Assembly (NCBI GenBank): GCA_905221605.1
Contig: CAJNDS010002800.1
Span: forward strand, 145,948 to 209,947
DNA: 64,000 nucleotides
DNA from: Symbiodinium natans
Lineage: Eukaryota > Sar > Dinophyceae > Suessiales > Symbiodiniaceae
Direction of reading: 5' to 3'
Both the position numbers and the translations under genes were made by a program. Under the pieces are notes generated by a model, which was not told where the DNA came from, ran no database searches, and worked only from the letters and a program-made list of their open reading frames with translations. This document shows, piece after piece, positions 1-15,299 of the stretch. Each line of letters begins with the position of its first letter. The stretch's first letter is position 1.

Positions 1-199
1 TGCGGCGAGGGCTAGTTCCCATTCCGCAGAGACTGTTAATATGGATGCGGGGTGAACAGGTTCAGGGCGAAGACCTGCTGATGCAGATCTTCACCTCGAG
101 CATTCTCCAGAGAGCCCCGGGTGAAGAGGCACCTTTCCTCGAGTTTATCCAGCCACTTGGCAGCAGAAAGAGGCAGCTGACGAGACCCCTTTAGTCACT

Positions 200-418
200 T
201 CAAACTCCAGCCCAAACCTCTCCTATGCGAGAAAACGAAACACCCCGAGACGCCAATCCTTTCGAAGCTATGTGACGAAGTGAGGCGGGTGTGCTCGGAC
301 CGCAAGGATCCGGCTCCTTGTTTGCAGCCCATATCTCTCTTGCCAAGTTCAGGAATGCACAGACAATCCACCCTGTCTCTGTAAGATGGTCTTCAAATTC
401 AGATCCAGCAGCCGACAT
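200..418 (-). CDS. Weak minus-strand open frame
   Basis: The frame starts MSAAGSEFEDHLTETG after an AG|G site eleven bases upstream of the ATG and runs 72 codons. The first 16 residues look protein-like and are followed by a possible AG|G-type junction; the rest is unconvincing. No family recognised. Confidence 0.2.
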   Translation of the reverse strand: MSAAGSEFEDHLTETGWIVCAFLNLAREIWAANKEPDPCGPSTPASLRHIASKGLASRGVSFSRIGEVWAGV

Positions 419-608
419 AGAGGGTTACCTGATTCTTCTACCTGGAAACGAGCCTGCATGAGGTCAGTGGGGAGCCGCGACCCATCAAAGCAGGCTGTGG
501 TGACCCAGCATGCAGAGTCAGAGATTCTTCGCACAGGTTTTTCAGGTTTTTAGGGTGTTGCGCTTGTGGATTGACATTGTCCTTGAAGCTTGAGTGGGCG
601 GGGGCAAC

Positions 609-737
609 ATGGTGCCACTTCGCCGTCGCTATTTAATGAGGGTTCGCCGTCGCCGCAACCGCCGCAACCCTCTCAGCCAAGGCGGCTTTGGAATCCGGAA
701 CTTTCTCACGCTCTTCCTTTCCATAGAGGCTGGGTGA
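609..737 (+). CDS. Small basic open frame, possible first exon
   Basis: The frame reads MVPLRRRYLM, an arginine-rich stretch, then GIRNFLTLFLSIEAG and a stop (42 residues). The layout of a basic N-terminus followed by a hydrophobic run resembles a targeting or anchor peptide. A GT donor (GGCTGG|GTGAGG) overlaps the end, so it may be a first exon. I do not recognise it. Confidence 0.25.
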   Translation: MVPLRRRYLMRVRRRRNRRNPLSQGGFGIRNFLTLFLSIEAG

Positions 738-778
738 GGGTCCGCCTCGAAGTGTCTAGGGTTTCTAGGTAGCCAAGT

Positions 779-866
779 TTTTTGCGAGTCGACCGATGCG
801 TCGCTGAAGGTCTCCAAGGCGACCAAAGCACGCGCCGAAGCAGAGGCCGAGGGCAACGACGGTCTG
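779..866 (+). CDS. Exon candidate, acidic/Ala-rich helix
   Basis: The frame encodes ESTDASLKVSKATKARAEAE and continues EGNDGL, then meets a consensus donor CTG|GTAAGG at 867. The composition and the clean donor suggest a real exon on the plus strand, perhaps of the same gene as the small frame at 609. No family recognised. Confidence 0.35.
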
Positions 867-868
867 GT

Positions 869-4962
<4,094 letters not shown>

Positions 4963-5106
4963 GCCCCAGGCAGCACGACGGTGGACGACCAAACCGGCAT
5001 TGTCAGGCAGGGTGCTGAGAGCTTGGACCGGCAAGCTCCCGTGCAGCGCTTCTTATTCAGCCTTTCAAGAAATTTCATCGTGCCCTTCTTCAAATCCGCA
5101 CGGTGA
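4963..5106 (+). CDS. Exon candidate ending in a stop
   Basis: After GGCAG|G, the frame reads APGSTTVDDQTGIVRQGAES, then LDRQAPVQRFLFS and a stop at 5104-5106. Composition is protein-like and the acceptor follows the AG|G rule used in this window. It could be a last exon. No family recognised. Confidence 0.35.
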   Translation, partial: APGSTTVDDQTGIVRQGAESLDRQAPVQRFLFSLSRNFIVPFFKSAR

Positions 5107-5923
5107 GGAGGTTGCTCACCTGGTCCAGGTTTTACAAGCTGAAGTTTATCCGAGTTGATCCCTTGCAACGGAGCTGGTGGTGTGTAGACTCCCGCCGACT
5201 TGCACCAAAAGAAGTTCCTGTTCACGCACTTGGCTTGTGAAAAGTTCCGTGCGCCACACCCTGGGAGCACTGCAGAGAGGCGAAGCAGAGACCTGAGACA
5301 TCCCTGAGGGTTTGAAAGCCACATTCGCCGCGTCTTCCCAACAAGAGGCCCAGTGACTTGGACGAGTTCTATGAGGCCGTGGAGGCAAACTTGACTTGAA
5401 CACACCCTTTAAAAAAAGAACACAACCACTTAGAGAGAAAGTGCGTACACGTTGAAGCGGCCAGTTCTCATCAGTCCTCGGCCCCGTTGCGGCCGATCGC
5501 CGCTACGCTGAGATGAAATTCTGGGAACTTTTCTTGCACGCTGATCCAACAGAATCGAACACCATTTAAGCAAGTTCTCCTTTGCCGCAGAGCCAGGGCC
5601 CAGATCACAGAGCCATGTTAGATCACCCTTTTTGCATCATGCTAGGGGTCAATGCTGGAGAAGTGTCAACGAAGGCATGTTGCGTGGACATGCACCCTCG
5701 TTATCAGGGACCATGGACACTCAAGCCCACCCTAGTTGCCACAGCACAAGACCAGCCCCAGCCCGCGTGATGTTCTGAGCGGCGGTTTCAGCGCGTCTCA
5801 ACCTCAGAAAGTTCCCCACAAGACATGGCTGATCCTGATGGTTATGCCCATTTGGATCTTGCTGCCCAGTTGAGCGACCATGCGCCCTTGCCTGCGAAGT
5901 CCGGGCCTCACGCTGTTCAGTCA

Positions 5924-5952
5924 GTGTGTGTGTGTGTGAGAGAGAGAGAGAG
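5924..5952 (+). repeat. (GT)n(GA)n microsatellite
   Basis: An alternating GT run passes directly into a GA run. Confidence 0.9.
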
Positions 5953-6929
5953 CACATCCCGGGTTCTACCAGCCCAATCTCAGATCCCTGGGCTCTCGCT
6001 CTCCTGGCACTCGCATCTCTGGCGCTGTGGGGCCGGCGGGCGCTGCCCGTGGCCTTCACTGAAGCATGGCTAACACCCGGCCAGAAACTTCTGGGCTTTT
6101 GTGAGACCCTGTTGAACTTGACAGGCTGAAACCGTCAGTTCCTAGTAACAAATGCTAGGACGGCCTAGTTATCGGATGTGAGTCGCAGAGACACAAATCA
6201 ACTTGCAAGGCCTAGAAAGTCTACATCCCGTGGCCTTTAACCTTGACGAGAGATCCAACGGTTGATGCACCGAGTGTTGGTGACTTCTGAAAAAAGCTAA
6301 GTGCATGGGAGCCACCCAAGTCTGCAACCTTGCGAAAAAATAGCTGGCACCCCAACTCCGCCAAGCTTCAGCTTAGAGCAACAGCTTTGTGTGGCTGAGG
6401 GCACAAGCCTGGAACTGCCATCTGCTGGGCACCTCGTCAGCGAATTTTGCCCATGCATGGAGTCTTTTACAGCGCCGGCTGAAGTACTTAGTACTTTCCC
6501 AGGCACAAGGTGGCCAGATATGGCTTCGCCTGGCACGCGCTCCTCGGCCTGGGCTCAATGCATACCAGAGGGGCTTTGGTCGAGAGAAGGGTGGACCAGA
6601 AACCAAAACGGTTTGAGAGACTGCCCCTTAGCTAGAGCAGGTGGGGGTGATGCGAACAGGGGACTTGCGCCCCCTGCCGCCCCCCCACCCACTAGAAATC
6701 TGTCGGCAATTCTGCGGGCATTTCCTCAAGAACCGAACCCGCTCAACACAATAATCGCCGATCAGGCATATCATGAATCTGCGCCGAGGCGAGATCCTAA
6801 GGGTGTGAAGCACATCGAGACTCGCAACCAAGCCCGGGTGGCCTCCTACCTGAGAAGCTGCCAGACCCATATTGGACTTCGTGGACCAGGGTTAACTGCA
6901 CAGGAGGGAGGAGGAAGAAACTTACAGCC

Positions 6930-7180
6930 ATGTTTGAACAAGCCATGCTGAATCTAGATGGAGACTGGATGCGCAATGAAGGCCGGGTCCAACTTTGCAA
7001 GCTCAAGGCTTTGGGTTTCTTGTCAAGTTCACTTGCCGAGGAACCGTGGAAGAGATCTTCAACGCGTGCGAAGTGTCGTTAGAACGACTGGGCGATGAGG
7101 ATATGCAATACCGCCTTCAAGTTCACGTGCCTCGACATCCAGCATGGACTTTGGTTAAAACCAAATTCGGGGGTTCAAGG
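6930..7180 (+). CDS. Exon candidates of an unrecognised gene
   Basis: A first segment near 6932-7000 reads MFEQAMLNLDGDWMRNEG. A second, about 7025-7180, reads CRGTVEEIFNACEVSLERLG then MQYRLQVHVPRHPAW. Both have codon-like composition, but I could not fix the splice joins. They may belong to the exon series at 7.98-8.76 kb. No family recognised. Confidence 0.3.
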
Positions 7181-7979
7181 TATTGCATGAGCCTCTTGGC
7201 TCTTTGGTATATGACCTGCGTTGTCACTTCTGTGGCTATAGTTTTTTCTAGCGCCTTGTGTGACCTTTCATTCACGGTGCATGACGACAGCTCCCGCTTG
7301 CTTTCTGGCTCGGCCTTCTACTCTCTCACAAGCAGTAGGGTTTTGTTGTTTTGTGCCCCTCAGAAGTAGGATCGCGCTCAATACTTCGCCCTGAACTTTG
7401 AACCCTGTTTGTCTTGGAGTTTTGAGTGTAACGCTCATGCCCAAGCAGCAAGTCTGTTCTTGGGCCTCGGGGGGGCTATCCAATTGACCTGTTTTTTCAA
7501 AAAATCTATACTTTTTTTGCCAATCGGAACGTCCAATCTCGCGCCCCCTGTTTTTTTGAGTCCATATGGGTTTTCGCACCCCGAATCCTCTGAAAGCTCT
7601 CAGGATGTTATCATGAGCCGGGGCTGCCGTGCCGCCTACATCCATGTCGGAGCGTCAGGGGAGCCTTGGGCCATGTCAGAGGTAGAGCTGTCAGTTGAAT
7701 TCCAGCATTGGGATTCTTTGTGGTTCTTGCGAGGGATGCTACAACCTTTCTTAAACCGAGCAAGGGCCAAAACTTCCGGAGCCCTCTGTTCCCTCTAGAC
7801 AAAGCCGAGACGTTACTTGCGCCACTGTTGTTTTGACGTCGTCCCGGAGCAGGGGTCTCCATTCCGACTTGTGGAGGCTCGAGCCCACACAGCATTGTCT
7901 TCGTACCATCGGCCAGCCTGGCAGTTGGAGGATGAAGGGCGTGACGTGGGCAGCTTGAACCCAGTACACAAATTGTGAG

Positions 7980-8760
7980 CTGTCAGCCGAGGACAAGCTA
8001 GAGCAGCGCCAAGCCTTTGTGTGGCTCTCCCGGCACAAGGGCAAGCTGAAGACAGCCCTTGCCAAGCGTTGGAAGAGGCACACTGCGCCCCCCAAAGCTT
8101 GGCCCGAAAATGTCACACTTTGACATCCCGAAATTTAAAATTTGAGTGCAGAGGCATATGTCTCCCAACACGACTGAAGAAAAGATCAAAGTGCAATGCG
8201 TCCCTCCTCCTGCGATTCTTCCAGCTCTCCGAACTCCAAGCCCTCAGAATTGGATTTCAGGTCTTTGAACACCTGAAGTTGCTCTCCCGGAGGCGGAAAG
8301 CCATTCCGCAGCTCTACTTCCTGGAGTCCAAGTTCGATGAGCCTTTGGATTCGGACATGATGGTGTTTTGAAGGTTTGCAAAGGCTTCAGGACTGGAATG
8401 ACCCTCTGAGTCTTGGGAGTAGTTTGAATACGGGGGAAAGCATTGGCTTCTTGCCATAGCTTCTTCGCAGCTCTTCCTGAACTATGCAGAAGTTGCCAAC
8501 ACGCGCGCGAAGCCTGTGGACGAAACATCGGTGGCAAAAAACAACGTCAAAAGGCTGCTGGGCAGCTGGCATCCACCCATCAAACGTCGGAGTCAGAGAC
8601 AAGGTAAACTTCGACCTTTCCAAGCCCTTCTATCGGAAGAGTCGGGTAAGAGCACCAGTAGAGTAGCCGCGAAACATGATGGCAAAACTGAGGTGGGATC
8701 AGCAGTTCCGCCGGGCCCGCATGTACCCAGAGCTGAACGAGCCGGATCCGTATTCGCTTC
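7980..8760 (+). CDS. Exon series of an unrecognised basic protein
   Basis: Several short plus-strand segments look coding. About 7981-8114 reads ELSAEDKLEQRQAFVWLSRH then KGKLKTALAKRWKRHTAPP. 8264-8371 follows TTTCAG|G and reads VFEHLKLLSRRRKAIPQLYF then LESKFDEPLDSDMM, with a GT donor after ATGATG. About 8472-8560 reads LFLNYAEVANTRAKPVDETS. About 8590-8645 reads VRDKVNFDLSKPFYRKSR before CGG|GTAAGA. About 8680-8755 reads MMAKLRWDQQFRRARMYPEL. The product would be rich in Lys/Arg, as in ribosomal or nucleic-acid-binding proteins, but I do not recognise the family. Exact exon ends are not fixed. Confidence 0.45.
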
Positions 8761-10568
8761 CCGGCTTGGGGGGTTAGAAATGTGGGTTGTGGTGCAGATC
8801 AAGTCTTGAGTGGAGCTTTGCATTCTTCGCCTTGCGCGAGTTCGGGGGACCGGGCTTTGCCTCGGGTTAGTTCTGGGACACTCGTACCATGAGCATGACG
8901 TGGGACTCAGGTCCTTCCCCAGCTTTGTGCCCAAGTGGATGGCCACTGGCTCAATTTCACATCATGGCGTGTCGCAGCATCTCAGCCTTTTTCGGATCCT
9001 TCCGCTACCCTTGTTCAGGAGAAGGCAACTGTCTTCCGCAAGCTCCGCACGGACGATTCGGTGGTGCCTTGACCGCCTTCAAATTCAGCCCCCAAATTCT
9101 ATACAACAACGGTTCGAACGATTCCCAAATCCAGCCGAGTCCAAAGCGCCCGGTTGTCCTGGAGCTGCCTTGCCCGCCTTGAATGACTAAGGAGCGGATG
9201 CAAGATCACATGGGCTTGGGAGATGAGAGCATGCCATACCCAAAGTGGGGCTACCCCCAGTAAGGTGTTCTGAAGGGGTTTTGAAGCTTTTGTGGGTAGG
9301 GGGGCACAACTTCTGAACCTCGTTTTGTCAACCTGCATGGAGAAGTGATTTACCGTTTCTCGATCGCCTGGGTCAGCATGGCTGCGTGGTGCAGCGCGTT
9401 TACTTGAACTCTCCGACGCGATGCAGATGGAAAAGGATTGCTTGTCGGGTCGGTGCTGTCCATGCGTTGCTACTTTAGTGCTTGACTACAAGCCCCAAGT
9501 CATGAACTTCATCATGAATTTCGGATAAATCTGGTGATTGGGTTTTGGTTTGATTTTTGGAGCAGAATGCTTAAGCACTTGGGTTGGTGTTGGGTTGGTA
9601 GGCTAAGCCGCTCATCATGGGAGCAGGCGCACTTGCGCCAGCACGGTCGCACGCCTTTGCGTCGGCTGGGGATGCTGGTGGCCCTACCACCAGGCCTGTC
9701 GTCACCACCATGGCATTCTGCCATGAGAAGAAGTGTGGGGTTTTCTCTCAACAGCCTACATGAAGGCTCCGAATGGGCAGCAGTTCTCTTACATGTGAAG
9801 TTTCTGTGACTGCGAAGCACCCGAAACCCTGAGATACCCTGAGTTTAGTCATGTTTCGCCCAACGTTATCTACCTTAAGCCCGTGGAGACACTGTCCGAT
9901 TCCATTCCACATTCTGTCGTGCAAGGTCGAAATCTCAAGCCTGGCACCTAGACGCTTTGCAAGATTCTGCAAGATGTTGCTTTGTAGTCAGTTGGAAAAG
10001 TGCCAAGGGGCTGAATCCTTGGAGCATGGTCTAGGGAAAGGCGGGAATTTCATGAGGATTTTGGATGACATTGCCTTTGCTTCCAGACGTGCACAAGCTC
10101 AGGCAGGCAAAACGTATGTCTGGTCCATTGGTTTCATCATTGCCGTCTCGCGTTCTCCAGAGCTCGACTCGACGTCAGATGGGGCAACGTGTACATTCAC
10201 ACGCATGGAAGCCAAAGGTATGTTTGCCGCAAGGCGCCCCTTGTTTTTTCGAATCACATGGGCAACAAGTGTGGATCTCAAAACCTCCCAGCACCTGCAT
10301 GCGCTTTGCAGAGAGCAACGCTCTCACAAGTAGCGACTTAGGTCGCAGCATGTGGCAGAGTCAGGGAGGCTTGGTTTTCACTGGACAACGTGCTGAACCC
10401 TGTGTCCTCCGACCAGATGTGAAGGAATAAGCCGTGTGGGATCTTGCTTCAATATGGTTTGTTTCTCCGGATACTGCCTAAAGGACAGGACAATACGTGC
10501 TGAGATTGGTCACGTGAAGGCAACAGCTTCTCGTTGCAGGACGCAAATCCCGGTTTCTGAGGACAAAA

Positions 10569-11088
10569 ATGAGCATGCCACATGACGCGAGCCGTTTTGA
10601 AAAAGATATGAAGAAAGCGTTGAAAGAACGTCTCACGCACAGCCTTGCAAAACTGCTCAGGCGCCTGAGGCTCTTAGGAATGCTGAGAACCTTCAGGGGC
10701 TCCCTTTTCGAAGTCGGGCCGTGTACTACGCCATGTAGCATGTACTCACAATGTACTCATTGCAATCGGCCTTCGTGTTGCTTCGTCCGTGAGAGGTGCA
10801 TACTTGCCGTTGTTCCTTGTTCACTTGCCGATTCCGTGTTTCGAGCTGGGCCTTGGGGGGCTGCGTTCTTGCTGAGGCATGAGTTCAGTGTCAGAATCCC
10901 CCAACTTTACAGCACGACATAATGCGGCCAGCACCTGGAAGAATATGAGGCTGAAGAAGCTACTGATGGAGCGCCGGGACAAGTTCATACTGGCTGCGGT
11001 CCTCAGCATTACCTTTGACGGGCATAGCGAGTTGGATCCATTGACCTTCTTTTGGCTCTCCATGGAATCTTTGTTTGGTGTGCGTTAA
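10569..11088 (+). CDS. Exon candidates, charged helical protein
   Basis: Near 10569 the frame reads MSMPHDASRFEKDMKKALKE then RLTHSLAKLLRRLRLLG. From about 10879 another frame reads HNAASTWKNMRLKKLLMERR then DKFILAAVLSI, to a stop at 11088. Both are Lys/Arg/Leu-rich helices. No joining intron was confirmed and no family is recognised. Confidence 0.3.
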
Positions 11089-11885
11089 GGACCTCTATGG
11101 TGGCGTGGAGATCAACCACTCGAGGCCGTGGCCGTAGATGAGTCTAGAGTCCTTCGTGCGACTATGTTCAGGGGGCCCTGGTTTGACACAGCGATGGAAC
11201 CTACAGAATGTCATAGAACATTAAAATTTATTGAATATTGACAGCATAATCAGGTGTTTTCCGCGCATCCTCTGGCAGGCGCTGGCGCTGGTCCTCCCAG
11301 GGGATGGTGACGAAACGCCGCAGAGCGACGGCGATGACAGCACTGCCCCACAGCCCGCTGTAACCTGAAAAGTGCGAAAATCGCTCGTTGCATGGTTCTC
11401 ATGTTCTTGCGCCACTCGCTCGACCCCTAAATCCCCTCTCTCCAAGCTGAGGGCTTCCTTGATTCGATGTATCTCTGAGCATGGCGCGTTGAAGTGGAAG
11501 CTCCGTCGCCGTTCCAACCATCACGAAATGTCAATTTCATTGTGGATTTAGAGCGTGCTTTGACGAGAGTCTTAGGAGACTACACAGGAGTTGAAGCATC
11601 TACAAGCGTTGGCTTTACTCTCTTTTTTTTTACGAGAGTCGCTTTTCAGAATTTCATGTCGGCTTGACAGCGCGGCGCCGCAGCGCTCTTCCAAGGCACA
11701 TTGGCTGCTCAAGGTCCCGAGGCGCGAGCGAGATGCCGGTTACCCCAAGCAGCCTGAAAAGCCCTGAAAAGTGCCTTTAAAAGCTCATTTAAGTTTAAGT
11801 TCGACAGAATTTCTACAGAACTTTAAGTTGACGTCGTTAGTTTTAGTTCCTCCGTCCCGCACTGCCCCAACCGGGCCCCAACCCC

Positions 11886-12090
11886 AAGTTCAGATCTGGG
11901 AGTCAAGCCCCCGAACGTCAAGTGCCCACTTGTGCGGCTATGGGCCATGGCCATGCTGCATGGGCGCAGCTGGGCATTTGGGGGCCAGTTCCTCAGAGTA
12001 GTGAGGGTTGGATTCTGTGACGGGCTTAGGGTGCAAAGTCTGGGGCGATTTGGGGGGGCGAATCGGCCTCGCAAACTCAGCGATGACAGT
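11886..12090 (+). CDS. Weak exon candidate
   Basis: The frame reads SDLGVKPPNVKCPLVRLWAM then AMLHGRSWAFGGQFL and stays open to a stop near 12095. The first 36 residues look protein-like; the rest does not. No family recognised. Confidence 0.22.
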
Positions 12091-12892
12091 TCTTAGGGCA
12101 GCACTCCGAATGATCCCTTGAAAGCTCTCGAACTTTCATGCGCGTGCTTCTGAGAGGGGCATGCTTGTGGTAACTATGCGAATCTGTAGGCTGTTGCACG
12201 TGCCAACTTTTTTGTGTGCAGGCCTGGTGACGCAAAGCATTTATCGCGCATGCCTCCCTTGATTCTTGATGTGCATGGCGTTCCTGCCCTTCAGCGTCCT
12301 TCAGCTGAAGCCACAGCCAAACAAGAACAAATCCGAATCCTTGAAATTTGAGGTCTGGGCGCTGCAGTGGGCCTCGTGCAGCTTGCCAGAGATTACCACA
12401 TTTGTGCCGTGTTTGAAGGCTCTTTGTTTGCCTTGGGGCTCGGGGCTGTGGGATGCTGTGGGTTGGGGTTGTAAAGTTAGTAGATTATGGCAGGGACCAC
12501 GGGGCGGAATGCTGCACAGAAAGGCTCGTCTCGCTGCTTTGGGGCGGCGGCTGGCTGGAAGAGGCGGTGGTGCAGGCACCCCTCCCAGGAATCTTGTGAC
12601 CTTGTGCCTTTATTTCACCAAATCTTGGCTTTGCAATTAGTTGAGCTCTCGGGGGCCCGTCGTCACCCAAAGCAGTTCATGAGCGGCCGTTCGCTCTATC
12701 CGCGACGTATAGCTGCTAGTGCAGCTTCTTCATGTGCACCCAAAGCACCCAAAAACCCAAAGCGCCTCTTAAATCACTGGCAAGCCCCAATTCGAAGGCC
12801 AAAAAAGGCCATCGAATGGGTGCGTTTTTTCAGCCAGATGTGGGATCCTTTTCCCCATCCCATCAGAGTATATAGCATAAAGTGCGTGCCAA

Positions 12893-13090
12893 GGACCCCT
12901 GTAAAACCCTCCTTTAAGGTGCCCCTTTAGAGCCCGCTTAAAGGTCACTTTAAGGATACTTTAAGGTGCGCCTTAAGAGGTCCCCTGGTTTCTTAACAGC
13001 CCTGAACCCCCCCCCTCCATTGAAGGCCTTCTTTGAGGACCTCTTAAGTCCCCCTTAAACCCCCTAAAAAAGCCCTTCTCCCTCACCTTT
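12893..13090 (+). repeat. Degenerate CTTTAAGG/CCTTAAG repeats
   Basis: A cluster of irregular TTAAAGG, TTTAAGG, CTTAAG and CCCTTAAA motifs every 10-25 bases, flanked by C-rich sequence. It codes for nothing obvious. Confidence 0.55.
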
Positions 13091-13163
13091 AGCCATCCTG
13101 GAGTCCCCTAGCCCCTATCATTGACCCTGGTCGCGGTGGCTGCATACGAATTGAATTGTTCCT

Positions 13164-13210
<47 letters not shown>

Positions 13211-13245
13211 AAGAAAGAAAGAAAGAAAGCGAGAGAGAGAGAGAC
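13164..13245 (+). repeat. (GA)n/(GAAA)n microsatellite
   Basis: A long GA run, then GAAA tetramers, then GA again. On the minus strand it reads as a Ser/Leu string that is not a gene. Confidence 0.95.
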
Positions 13246-13249
13246 AGGA

Positions 13250-15267
13250 GCTATGCATCTGTTTAGAGCGTAATGCAATGCGAAGGTTCCTTTTGCTCTG
13301 ACTAAGAATCTGTTGGTTCTTAAAACAGTCGCCTCCCCACAGTACTTGCTAAGAGCCCAGAGCCCTCCCATCTTGGTTCTTATGGAGATCAAGAGGAACT
13401 CTCCTATCTTTTGCCCATTGAGATGAAGAATCCGACTGGGGGAAGGGCTATGAGGTGACCAGTTCTCTTGAAGACCATCGACGTTCTTGTTTCATTGGGG
13501 AAAATACGGAGGATTCACATTAAATTAAGAGCTGCAAGTGCCCCGAACATCACACGAGCAAACAGGCTGAATTTCTGTTCAAAAGAGATGGTCAGATATC
13601 ATTCAGCTTAAGGAAATTAGCAGACGAGGGAAGACTCCTAATTCGTCGCGAGCTTTCTTTACCCGGGCAACAGAATGTCAGCAGTTTTCCTAAAGAAGGG
13701 AAGGTAAGAGGAGTTTGATGGCAGTTTGACAAAAAAGCATGCATCCGTGCTGTCCTTACTATGTAGTTGAAAGGAGAAGAGTAGGGGACCTTGTTCCCAT
13801 AAGAATGAGAAGAGAAAGCTATTTATTTTCCGTTTGTCAAGGTGTTTTGGAGGTGAAGAGCAAGAAATAGTAAACAACGTGGCCTGTACTTTGCTTTGAA
13901 TTGTCGCCTAAGGATGTTGGGCAAACTTCCCGAAGCGTTTTGATGTGTTTTGATGTTGTGTTGCACTAGCTTTTGCTTGTCATATGTTGATAAGGGCACG
14001 CTTCGTCAGTAAAGATCAGATACTGCAATAGCATGGCTGTGGCTACTATATGAACAACAAGGCTTCACAAAGGTCCATGCAAGGTGCAGGCGTAGAAAAA
14101 GTCCACAACCTGTGCTAATTGCAGAGGACGATTCGAGGTCTACAGCGTCTACGGCATTTACGGCTGCAGCTTCCGAGGCACTCACCGAGAGGCGAGGCAA
14201 AGAGTGCGATGAAGAAAACGCGGCATCTTGAAGTCACTTGAAGTCTTGAAGTTACTGTGGTGTTGCCCTCAGGACATCATATGGGCGCCTGGGGTAGGTT
14301 TTTTGATCTTCCATGCGAAGGAGTTTCAGGGGTCGTTCCCTCCTGATTTTACCCTCAACAATATCAACCATAGCCAGTTGCCTCTTTCAAGACAGTGAGA
14401 AACCGGCAGAAACGAGCCAAGATCTTGCCCTGGCGAGACCCAAATGATTTCCGAGGCTTTTCTCAGGCAGATGTTTGGGCACCGGCGCCCATGCCATCCC
14501 CAACTTAAGCTCTGCCTGAAGATCCTTAGGCCCCTTCCGACCCCGCAGGCAATTCAGCTCTTCCAGGGACAAGCCGGAGGCCTCAATTGAGATTCTGGTA
14601 AGGGGGGCCTCGATTGAAGGTCTTGACATGGAGACGTCTGGGATTTACAAGGCATGGACATCGTAAACGGTCGGCGAGCCACGTAGCCATTCGAAGCTTC
14701 GACCTTGGACCAAAGCCCTCCAGCAGAAGCACTGATTCCCCCAACACTGTGAGACCCCGGAGCCCTTTGAGAACCCCATGGCCCAGCACGAGATGCCGAT
14801 CATAGGCCGGATCTTTGCAGCTTTGTCAATTTGTCTTCCGGGCTTGCAGTTCGTTTTTGGGGATGTGCTGTGGCGATGAGGAGTCATTGTAGCAATGAGG
14901 CTCTCTTCTAAGAAGTCTTCTGGTTGCCTGTTTCAACAATTTAGACATCACCAATTCTGCGCTGCACTTCTTGTGTTTGCGTGTCCGAGCTCGGAGGCGT
15001 TGGGGGATGGGTTTCATCGGCTTGGTTCAAACGGGACGTGCAAGCGTGCGAAGGTTTCATTGTTTCGCAAGAAGGGTCTCTGGGAGAAATGCATCCAAGA
15101 TGGCTGTGCCACGATCCAAGCAATAGGACCTTCGACTGTAACTGTCAGGTCTTACTAGGCGTGGTGTTGATAGTCCAAGCGTGCCTTTTCGAAGGGCACA
15201 AGAGGCATGAAGACAAGAGGAGTAAACTAAGGCGGAGATCATCTAAGATGGCTCACTCGCTTGTCAG
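13250..15267. other. No convincing gene upstream of the fucosyltransferase array
   Basis: I looked here for an N-terminal exon with a signal or membrane anchor for copy 1. The frame at 14895-15158 has a weak hydrophobic stretch (FCAALLVFACPSS), but no join to 15268 could be shown. Confidence 0.4.
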
Positions 15268-15299
15268 GAGCCAGCACGGCTTCCACAACATCTGCCGGC

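Noticed and set aside
13164-13392. Minus-strand frame with a Ser-Leu repeat start
   Set aside because: The repeat is the GA microsatellite read in antisense.
14372-14395. Leader-like word CCATAGCCAGTTG...TCAAG
   Set aside because: It needs several gaps to align with the spliced leader and no gene start follows.
14679-14700. CGTAGCCATT, ten bases identical to part of the spliced leader
   Set aside because: The match does not extend and no reading frame starts nearby; chance is a fair explanation.
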